A program made the position numbers and the translations under genes. A stretch of DNA of 39,914 nucleotides, taken from assembly GCA_002633005.1 (NCBI GenBank), contig NMRA01000832.1, forward strand, positions 4,679-44,592, read 5' to 3'. The stretch is from Phoronis australis. Taxonomy: Eukaryota; Phoronida; Phoronidae. Below are positions 34,201-39,914 of this stretch, one piece after another. The notes under the pieces were generated by a model, which worked only from the letters and a program-made list of their open reading frames with translations, was not told the DNA's origin and searched no databases. The first letter of the stretch is position 1; the number at the start of each line of letters is the position of its first letter.

Positions 34201-37200
34201 CAGTTTCTGTTTTGGCACCTGTTCCTTTGCCTGTGGAACTGTTTCCACAGTCACCCTCATCACTAACTTCATCACAATCATCGTCAGCACTGTCATCATC
34301 ACTATCATCATCATCGCCATCAAGAATATGGTAAACTCCATCCTCTTTGCCTGCTAAAGGTAACCCTGTCTGGCTAACGTCGACATCAGCAAGCTCCTCA
34401 TCAGACTCACTGGTTTCTGAAAAGGAAAGATATTCAATCTATTTTTTGTCATTAAAAGCCGGGCAATAGCCACTGATAGAGGTCTTGGATTTGAGATCCC
34501 AATGTATGTTATTCAGTGAAGAAAACTGGTTTTTAAAATGCAAGACCCCTGTGAGAGACTATTACCACTTATGAAGCACACAAAATCTAATAATGTAAAC
34601 GAAACACTACAGAGAAGGAAAAAATAAGTAATTTTCAACAGTAAGGACAACGAAACGATGAATTTCATAATTTGCAGAAAAGATTCCTTTAGATCACTCA
34701 AGGCAGTTGCATTGATGTGTAAAGTAATACGAATACTTCACCTGATTATACTGAATTTAGGCATACAATTGAAAAGCAACAATCTTGTACAAAACCAAGA
34801 AATATTTCCAGAGGTTGTTTAAGAGAGTGTGCAATAAGGGCCTCATGAGACTACACGAGAGCACACTTACGCTTCCTAATGAAACTCCAGATGCTCTACA
34901 GTATAATTGCTATTTTTTCAACACCCAGTTGCCAGCTAAAAACAACACAACAACAGGAAATGTTTAAAATGTCATTCAACGTACAGTACAAGCTAAAGGT
35001 ATTCAGACAAAATGACCATGAATGTTTCCGTCATGACGGCCGAGAGGTAGCCGAATTCATCGTCAGAACAGACTTCAATAATGACAAAGAATGGAAAGTG
35101 AATTAACAGGAAAGTTAATTAGGCGACCAAGCCATTATGTAATTACAATTTCTCCACCCTGATAATAATTACCAGTATTTCTTATGTCAGCAGAATTAGC
35201 TATCATGACAGGGAAAATGGTATTTTGTCTTTAATTGTTAAGTCTTGAACTATATAAGCAGCATTTGAACAGAAGTATACCTGAGTCACTAATAATTGCT
35301 CGGGCTACCGTAACGCCTGAGACAAGTTGTTGGTACGCCGAATCTTCCTCAATTTCTGACTCACTCGAAGAGGACACGTCTTCAACCTGAAGTCAAGACA
35401 AAATGAAAGGCATTTCAAGAAAGCTGTCATGGTTAATCGAAGTGAAAATTTGTGAGCAACTTATGATGACTAAAACCAGGGATAAAACACTAAACCATGA
35501 TTATGACATAATTATCTTCCATTTGGTTACTGAAATGAAGCATGAACAAACGCTGTATATGATTAAGTTTTACTTTTACTAAAATCACTAAAAACAGGGT
35601 AAAGTCCCATGATTTTCGGTTTAGTGAGATCATACTACAAGTTATCTTTAAGGAGAAGTTCAACTGGTGTTTGACTAGTCGTCTTGAGACAAAACAAACA
35701 AAAATACGAAAACCATAAAAGTGTGAACCTCTTCAGCACAAATTAAAATCAACAACAACTTGAATTAGGAATGATCTAACCAACAACAACTTGAATTAGG
35801 AATGATCTAACCAACAACTTGAATTAGGAATGATCTAACCATCAACAACTTGAATTAGGAATGATCTAACTAACAACAACTTGAATTAGGAAAGATCTAA
35901 CCAACAACAAATTGAATTAGGAATGATTTAACCAACAACAACTTGAATTAGGAATGATCTTTTTCTGACTGAGTGTTTGCGTTCACAGCACACAACCAAA
36001 ACTTAGAATAAGGTAGGAGTACCGTGAAAGCATTTCTATACATATGAGATTATTTTCTAATCTCAACAAAAGACAAATGTGTGAGTGCAACATCTCGCAC
36101 CTGCTTCTGAAATGGTCCACTCAGAATTACACTACGACTTGCACCTCGAAAAACAGAATTGATAAGAAACTGCTAGCACTACCAGTTCATTATAAACATA
36201 TTGTGAAAGAAAAAAATATGTTCTATTGACATTACAGCACACGCTGACACAAAGACGAGATTCTGTAACCAACAAACTTTATTCTAGTCTAGACCCTATT
36301 CAAATATTTTTCCATGGCATGCTGCGAGCGATGTTTTGATGTCACTGGTCAATTTTCAAGTTGAGATGAATGTGTCACGATTCATGGTATGCACAAAGCA
36401 AAAGACAAATGATTCTAAGTAGATTAAAGGAAGGTTCTTCAAAAACACATGACCTAATTATAACAATTGCGCCACAATTATATATAAAAGTCAAATTACC
36501 TTTTCATCTTCTTTACTAGGCTTTAAATTTTCATTGCTAAAGTGAAAACAGAAGAACTGACTGAAATATGCGACAACAACAAATTCTGAAATGATAGAAT
36601 AGGTTTTTCATTGCTTTCCGATATCATATTCAATAGATAAATCACTTACAGGAAAGTATTGCAAGTCTGGTGATTCAGACATTTCCCAGACATGTCCCAC
36701 TCACCAGACTCACTATGCTTTTCAGTAAGCAATTCACCTATTGAAAACTCTGATTAAAGTGTTTTATCAAATCATTGATGGTTTTATGTTCTATTTAGAA
36801 ATAGAATCCTATCAGACAATCAAAGACACAAAAAGCTCGAGCGAATATTGTTGAAAATTATTAACCATGAACATTGTGGTGACCGTGTGTGTTCAACAAA
36901 TTTTGTCTACAGAAGGCGCTGCTGCATAATTATTCTGATATTCTCAAATGAAGAAAAATTTGCGTGAACAAGAGGGTAGCCAGAAAACTTATTCACCAGG
37001 GAAACTCTATTTTCCATGACAGCGATGCATTCCATCCATAAAGTCCACGTTTCAAGTTTCAACAAACTCCATCAAGCCCATTGTATCAGTAGTCAACAGC
37101 CGGCATGCCAGTCGACTTATCCCAAAAATGACTGGTGCTGTCACTTTCCCACTGCAGGCAGGTACACCATTTTACGACATCAAAATACATGTTGTTTCAC

Positions 37201-38806
37201 CACAAACAGAAGGATAAGGAATATTTATCAATATCCAAGATGGTCAAAAGGGGGTTACACACTTGTCAAATCCATTGAAAATCGTCAACAGTCACTTTAA
37301 GAACCAATTTGATACCCATTATTCAGGAGGAAACTGCATGGTTCTCAAAATGCAGAATTTTGTAATTAAGTGACTATCACCCAAAAATTGACTATAACGC
37401 CTGCACACGAACATACCTCTGTAACATGTTTCTTTCTCCACAAATTGAGTAACAATAAATTTGTTACCAAATTCTAAAACAAACAGCACGGGCCACTACG
37501 CCTAAGTTCACAGGAGTCGAATTCGTCCAAAAATCGACACGAACCCAGCCAGTACCTCTTAGGGCACCGACTCTCAGTCAATTTTCGGCAAATATCAAGA
37601 TTCAAGCCGCTGCGTCAAGTATTGACAAGGATTAAGTGACCACTAGGGCTGCCAGCGGCACTGCTACAGTCCAGGCACAGGTCAATACAGTCAGCACTAG
37701 GACCACCAGGCACTCTGTTACAAGTCAATCAGCCAAAGACCTAGCCTTGGTGCACAGCTGTATAATAAATACACAGCTTTGTGCAGATGTGGATAAAAAA
37801 CTGACTATATAAAATATGACACAAAATTAGTGTCTTCCTTGAGTAAACTAAATTATTTACTGGTGTTGGAAATATTGGCGTTCTGCTGTTAATTCTGCTG
37901 CTAAAGTTGTGGAGCGATCTTTTGCGTTGAAATATCTTTTTCACAATGAAATATTGTGTCACCTATTGGGTCATTTTTTTGTTTTGACGATTCTTCAACT
38001 GTTTGTCTTCCACAAGGTTGCCACAACAAATTATCGTAACTGGTTTCATTTCATTACAAGTTTTCAATACTTTAATACCAGCAAACTGGATTTCACAACA
38101 AATTTTTCTGATACAAAGCTGTCATCATCTCCCAAGAGATGTTGCAAAATTTGTTAGAAATGGCACCTGCGCTCGTCACGAAAGTATTGTTTTCAAAACG
38201 AAACATACTTTTCTTTGTTACAAAAGGTGGAGAATTCTGCACGAAAATGACATTTAATAGATTGTTTTTCATTTAAACGGCTGTAATGGGCAAGGTGAGT
38301 GTCGTTTGACTCCCGGCCACTCCCAGATTTTGCATGCACCCCATCGGGCCTTGAGCTCTACATGTGATATGTTAACAATTACAGGTTTCATGTCGAGGTG
38401 ACGAGCAGAACAACCCTGGCTGTGTGCAATTTCGGGGTCTGTTGAAGATTAACATAGTGGTACCTAGCTGTATTTTGACGATAGTCTTCATACAGCTAGC
38501 TGACTGGCAACCCTTTCATTTGATGAAGACTTCATTTGATGAAGACTTCATCAAATGAAGTCTTTGCCCATGCCATGCCATTGCCATGGGCATGGCTCAT
38601 GGGCATGTCCATTAATGAAATAAGGCATCGGAAGATGACACCACACGAAGTCTTCAATAGACTATGACCAATTCACTGACATACTTGCTCTTGTTAGTAT
38701 GCTTTACGTTCAATTTCTTCTTTTTTGACCGAGCGTTAGGGTGAGTGTGTCTTCTTTTTGGACGCTTTATCCCATGTTTACGTCCATGCTTTCTCTGACC
38801 TGCCAT
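18993..38806 (-). CDS. UTP25: UTP25 small-subunit processome component (DIEXF/Def)
   Basis: Sixteen exons are placed, with one expected between 26370 and 28832 not visible; the model is about 750-800 aa against 756 in human. UTP25 acts in the nucleolus in 18S rRNA maturation (U3 SSU processome); the vertebrate orthologue Def also affects p53 turnover. Order: basic N-terminus; Asp/Glu/Ser-rich region (about residues 54-217); [126 protein letters not shown]-terminal [10 protein letters not shown]. The fold resembles a DEAD-box helicase, but where DEAD would stand it has FDQTD, and no Walker A is visible, as known for this family. Phases agree across all visible junctions except the choice at 24538/24543 noted below. 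Confidence 0.93.
19476..20554. repeat. overlap block A (first copy of the UTP25 exon-16 region)
   Basis: It is near-identical to the block starting at 20556 (offset 1080, with small indels). It ends mid-sequence at GAGAGC next to the single N at 20555. It contains an extra copy of UTP25 exon 16 at 20177-20275. Confidence 0.95.
20177..20275 (-). repeat. extra copy A of UTP25 exon 16
   Basis: The same 99-nt exon with the same acceptor and donor as at 21930-22028. It keeps the reading frame, but splicing in a second copy would repeat 33 residues that occur once in the family. It is most likely an assembly duplicate rather than a real exon. Confidence 0.85.
20555..20555. other. single-N sequence join
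   Basis: The bases left of the N (GAGAGC) reappear inside the next block near 21639. The bases right of it (ATAACGAAATCG) match 19476 onward, as expected for two overlapping contigs placed end to end. Confidence 0.95.
20556..21702. repeat. overlap block B
   Basis: Its left part matches 19476-20554 and its right part (21031-21702) matches 21704-22372. It therefore bridges the flanking blocks and ends at the N at 21703. Differences are few: single bases, an extra AGG in GGAGAAG near 21237, and A-run length. Confidence 0.95.
21260..21358 (-). repeat. extra copy B of UTP25 exon 16
   Basis: Same 99-nt exon, splice sites and encoded residues as the copies at 20177 and 21930. It lies in block B and is probably artificial. 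Confidence 0.85.
21703..21703. other. single-N sequence join
   Basis: The sequence left of the N (AATAAGTGAC) reappears at 22364-22372, followed by unique DNA. The sequence right of it restarts at the equivalent of 21031. This again fits unmerged overlapping contigs. Confidence 0.95.
21930..22028 (-). CDS. UTP25: UTP25 exon 16
   Basis: Acceptor TCTCATTTAG and donor GTTTGT bound 99 nt. It encodes [17 protein letters not shown] and continues to [10 protein letters not shown]. The first base completes a Glu codon from exon 15 and the last two begin the Arg codon finished in exon 17. I treat this copy as the real one because its block runs on into the unique upstream intron. Confidence 0.93.
22794..23004. 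mobile_element. MITE-like element with terminal inverted repeats
   Basis: The left end GGGGTCCATTCCAAGAAA and the reverse complement of the right end, GGGGCCCGTTCCAAGAAA, match over about 25 bp with few changes, enclosing about 210 bp of AT-rich, non-coding DNA with repeated CTTAA motifs. This is the layout of a non-autonomous DNA transposon. No clear target-site duplication is seen. It lies in the UTP25 intron between exons 15 and 16. Confidence 0.75.
23222..23418 (-). CDS. UTP25: UTP25 exon 15
   Basis: Acceptor TTTCTCCTCAG and donor GTAAGT give 65 codons plus two bases. It begins [15 protein letters not shown] and includes [14 protein letters not shown] and the highly conserved [18 protein letters not shown], part of the second helicase-like domain. 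Confidence 0.95.
24476..24538 (-). CDS. UTP25: UTP25 exon 14
   Basis: It encodes [20 protein letters not shown] plus Q, matching the family's VRNVP.TGSI.HV..QLPH segment, and ends at donor GTAATG. Acceptor choice is ambiguous. AAG before 24538 keeps phase 0 with the 25416 donor of exon 13; CAG before 24543 would need a phase-1 donor at 25409. The exon is short and easily missed. Confidence 0.8.
25416..25595 (-). CDS. UTP25: UTP25 exon 13
   Basis: Acceptor ATTGCAG precedes 60 codons: [20 protein letters not shown], then [17 protein letters not shown], then [10 protein letters not shown] before donor GTGAAA. The [11 protein letters not shown] and WSK.YRQTL blocks are family hallmarks. The 3' end may instead be 25409. 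Confidence 0.9.
25982..26078 (-). CDS. UTP25: UTP25 exon 12 (motif II equivalent)
   Basis: Acceptor CTGTTGCAG and donor GTAAGG bound 97 nt. [20 protein letters not shown] is followed by [14 protein letters not shown] replaces the catalytic DEAD box. This agrees with the view that UTP25 is a helicase-like scaffold without ATPase chemistry. Confidence 0.95.
26213..26369 (-). CDS. UTP25: UTP25 exon 11
   Basis: It encodes [18 protein letters not shown], then [19 protein letters not shown] and VIGAEG across the next junction. Acceptor CTTTTCAG and donor GTAGGT. It starts with two bases of a codon, so the preceding exon must end in phase 1, whereas the nearest visible upstream exon (28833-28947) ends in phase 0. 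Confidence 0.95.
27194..27295 (+). repeat. 19-bp tandem repeat, about 5 units
   Basis: Units of CACTCCCACCCACCATGAC repeat from 27220 to 27295, preceded by a diverged longer first unit at 27194. C-rich on the plus strand. Confidence 0.93.
27650..27942. other. assembly gap (293 Ns)
   Basis: A run of unknown bases inside the UTP25 gene. Any protein drawn through it is meaningless. Confidence 1.
28833..28947 (-). CDS. UTP25: UTP25 exon 9
   Basis: Acceptor AACTTCAG and donor GTGAGT. It encodes [20 protein letters not shown], then [18 protein letters not shown]. The RPKVLI.VPFR.SAL block corresponds to helicase motif Ia and its surroundings and is among the best conserved in the family. Ends in phase 0. 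Confidence 0.95.
29464..29526 (-). CDS. UTP25: UTP25 exon 8
   Basis: A 63-nt exon between acceptor TCTTTTAG and donor GTAAGT. It encodes [20 protein letters not shown], flanked by codons shared with its neighbours. It is the basic linker after HAVNHVLK and is poorly conserved in sequence, but its phases fit both sides exactly. Confidence 0.88.
30230..30315 (-). CDS. UTP25: UTP25 exon 7
   Basis: Acceptor CTCTTCCAG and donor GTAAGT. The peptide is [16 protein letters not shown], then [12 protein letters not shown]. The D.[FY]YP.R and YCLHA.NHVLK motifs identify the family. Ends with two bases of a Lys codon. Confidence 0.95.
31655..31876 (-). CDS. UTP25: UTP25 exon 6
   Basis: Seventy-four codons in phase 0 between acceptor TTTTTTAG and donor GTGGGT. 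Segments include [27 protein letters not shown] and [13 protein letters not shown], matching the family region before the YP.R motif. Confidence 0.93.
32491..32595 (+). repeat. 15-bp tandem repeat, 7 units
   Basis: Seven units of GAGGGCCACAGCGTA (the first and last differ slightly) lie in a UTP25 intron. Because 15 is a multiple of 3, several frames stay open on both strands and give artificial repeat peptides. Confidence 0.97.
33076..33167 (-). CDS. UTP25: UTP25 exon 5
   Basis: Acceptor ATTGCAG and donor [25 protein letters not shown] is the hallmark DPF motif that follows the acidic region. The first base of its Asp codon comes from exon 4. Confidence 0.95.
34027..34416 (-). CDS. UTP25: UTP25 exon 4 (acidic region)
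   Basis: 390 nt encode a low-complexity acidic region with runs such as [18 protein letters not shown] and [17 protein letters not shown], separated by a basic [13 protein letters not shown] segment and ending SSKYP. Acceptor CTTTTCAG, donor GTGATA. Acidic stretches here are typical of UTP25 and other nucleolar processome proteins. The GAT codon repeat makes length variation between individuals likely. Confidence 0.93.
35281..35386 (-). CDS. UTP25: UTP25 exon 3
   Basis: Acceptor GACTTCAG and donor [26 protein letters not shown] begins after a Ser-rich start and continues to RAIISDS. Acidic residues followed by AYQQL (AYD.L type) match the UTP25 N-terminal region. (The Ser run is four residues; one is dropped in this shorthand.). 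Confidence 0.88.
35749..35960 (+). repeat. 31-bp tandem repeat, 7 units
   Basis: Units of the type TTGAATTAGGAATGATCTAA plus CCAACAACAAC start at 35760, 35791, 35819, 35850, 35881, 35912 and 35943. The third interval is 28 because one CAA is missing. Located in a UTP25 intron. Confidence 0.95.
36500..36536 (-). CDS. UTP25: UTP25 exon 2 (37-nt microexon)
   Basis: Acceptor CACTTTAG and donor GTAATT enclose 37 nt encoding [12 protein letters not shown], with the first base completing an Asn codon from exon 1. Phases fit both neighbours, although the sequence itself is not diagnostic. Confidence 0.75.
36537..38684 (-). other. UTP25 first intron
   Basis: A 2.1-kb intron with no recognisable gene. 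Near 37531-37630 it has a fragment related to the divergent repeat at 4231-4690, and near its 5' end a 39-bp palindrome at 38526-38564. Confidence 0.7.
38526..38564. repeat. 39-bp near-perfect palindrome
   Basis: A 19-nt arm, AAGACTTCATTTGATGAAG, is followed by one A and its exact reverse complement. An extra partial copy of the arm precedes it. It is immediately followed by a CATGCC/GGGCATG-rich stretch that is itself partly self-complementary. Confidence 0.95.
38685..38806 (-). CDS. UTP25: UTP25 exon 1 (start)
   Basis: ATG at 38806-38804 opens [20 protein letters not shown] and continues to HTNKS before donor GTATGT. It is strongly basic, as expected for a nucleolar targeting N-terminus. 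An in-frame ATG at 38878 would add 24 residues without basic character. I prefer the downstream ATG because basic sequence begins at once and the upstream part has no family-like features. Confidence 0.75.
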
Positions 38807-38879
38807 TTTATGTATACGATGTAAATCTACGCGCGGCACAGATTGGACAATGTTGACCTTACAAATATTGTTCTCCAAT

Positions 38880-39013
38880 CACAAAGAAGAATGCAATTAG
38901 GGTATTCGTGTCACGTGACCGCGTCGGTCGGCCATTTTAGCGTAGGGAACAAAGCGTGTGTTCAAGAGCCGTCGCCGGTAAAATTTTGCACAAGAATACT
39001 CATTTTCAGCAAA
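38880..39013. promoter_or_regulatory. probable bidirectional promoter of UTP25 and a divergent transcript
   Basis: A CpG-enriched stretch contains the E-box TCACGTGAC at 38911-38919 and GCCATTTTA at 38931-38939, a YY1-like motif in reverse. Plus-strand GTAAGT after 39013 (also GTAAAA after 38976) could be the donor of a divergent first exon running off the right side. Functional assignment is inferred. Confidence 0.45.
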
Positions 39014-39202
39014 GTAAGTTTGTCTTCTGACTTATTCCATGTTGTAGGCCAAATTTCTCTGATTTTCCTGATTGTCTTAATAATGCTGCTGAAAGATTCT
39101 ATTGGCATTCGCTCGAACTTTAAACGTCGGCCTATTCAGAAGATTTCGTGGAAAAAATGTACGCCATCACCAGTGTTGGCAGTGTTCTTGCTAGGCAATG
39201 AC

Positions 39203-39235
39203 CATCGCCTCTGATGGCCCGAAGCAGAGGCGATG
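39203..39235. repeat. 11-bp perfect stem hairpin in a dispersed repeat
   Basis: CATCGCCTCTG at 39203-39213 and its exact reverse complement at 39225-39235 enclose an 11-nt loop. It adjoins the dispersed repeat starting near 39260. Confidence 0.85.
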
Positions 39236-39259
39236 CAGAGGCTATAGGCGCTCTGTACG

Positions 39260-39345
39260 CCGGAAGCTTTTCGGCGAATTATGCCTCGCACCGACTAAAC
39301 CATCAAAGTTACGTTGTAATAAATACCTTATGTAGGGAGGACAAC
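39260..39345 (+). repeat. dispersed repeat, copy 2
   Basis: ACGCCGGAAGCTTTTCGGCG and the following AATTATGC, ACTAAACCATCAAA and TAAATACCTTA motifs match 10765-10860 in order and spacing. This copy is richer in CpG and so perhaps younger. Confidence 0.85.
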
Positions 39346-39797
39346 GTTTTTTTATTTTTTTTTTACACTACCCATGAGTCATACATTTTTGAAAAGCCCT
39401 TGGTGTGAGAAATAAAATGGTGCAAAAGTCAGAAAAATTGGATGAGCGGTTAACGAGAAAATGGCCGTTGAAACGCGACGATTATGCGTAAAATATCTGC
39501 CTTTTTACATAATTTCGTAAAAAATAAAAGAATATACATGTGCTGCATGTAAAAAGATTCGTCTCATTGTGACAAACATGGTGGTGTGTATTATATAAAA
39601 TTTGGATCGATTTCTACAGAGATATTGCTGTTTAAGTGTGTTGTTAGCATATAGAACAGGCTCATCATATTTGATGAAAACAATGAATTACACAGCATAA
39701 AAGGTAAAGAGCAAAGACATCACATCAGCTCAGAAATAAATACATCTGAGCTATGAGGAAATTTCACATCAAATCACAAGATCACATTGGTGGATTT

Positions 39798-39830
39798 GGG
39801 GGGGCAAGGGGGCCTGGCCCGTGGCCCCCC
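39798..39830. repeat. GGGGGCC-type repeat fragment
   Basis: A G/C-rich self-complementary stretch (GGGGGCCTGGCCC...GGCCCCCC) resembles 7478-7502 (GGGGGCCATGGCCCC). Both are followed by a short TAAAA or TTTTAA tract, suggesting one dispersed repeat type. Confidence 0.45.
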
Positions 39831-39914
39831 TAAAACTCCCATTTGGCTGCTAGTTTGAGGGTGCAAATATCTTACGGGTAAAATCCTGCATAATACTCTG
39901 CCCTGCCCCCCCCC

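Noticed and set aside
37016-38257. Several 70-95 codon frames in the first UTP25 intron
   Set aside because: No domain, no consistent splice sites and AT-rich composition; they fit chance open frames.
38807-38878. Upstream in-frame ATG at 38878 as the UTP25 start
   Set aside because: The added 24 residues lack the basic character of the following sequence. It remains possible but is less likely.

Overview
This is intron-rich animal nuclear DNA. It is AT-rich, the genes are split by GT-AG introns, and all three recognisable genes are conserved metazoan housekeeping genes. Protein divergence and repeat character suggest an invertebrate deuterostome such as a hemichordate or lancelet, but that is inference only. 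No bacterial operon, phage or CRISPR system is present.

Layout. (1) 284-847: a very regular 59-bp satellite of ten imperfect 30-bp palindromes separated by nine spacers, two of them inverted; decayed fragments run to about 1060. (2) 1301-5506, plus strand: the last four exons of an RMDN-family gene (TPR-like, microtubule-associated); its 5' part lies left of the window. Its introns hold a tRNA-like SINE candidate and a divergent repeat cluster. (3) 10289-12250, plus strand: a complete two-exon COX7C, cytochrome c oxidase subunit 7C, 74 aa, with a YY1-like site upstream. (4) 12900-18990: no recognised gene. It holds a plausible minus-strand terminal exon (13897-14282) and a 1.4-kb imperfect direct duplication broken by a single N. 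(5) 18993-38806, minus strand: UTP25 (DIEXF/Def), the SSU-processome factor. I place 16 exons with matching splice phases. One exon, expected between 26370 and 28832, is not visible and probably lies in the N gap at 27650-27942. (6) 38807-39914: a probable bidirectional promoter and dispersed repeats.

The most consequential observation is about the assembly. The UTP25 exon at 21930-22028 appears three times, in blocks joined by single Ns. The ends and starts of the blocks tile exactly as overlapping contigs would, so the triplication is almost certainly artificial. The 14571-17551 duplication carries a 20-bp VNTR with 4 versus 3 units and a one-sided mobile-element-like tail, and looks like two unmerged haplotypes. 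The most unusual biological structure is the 59-bp hairpin/spacer array with flipped spacers.

The three genes do not form a pathway. COX7C acts in the mitochondrial inner membrane, UTP25 in the nucleolus and RMDN on microtubules or organelle membranes; their adjacency is ordinary eukaryotic gene order.
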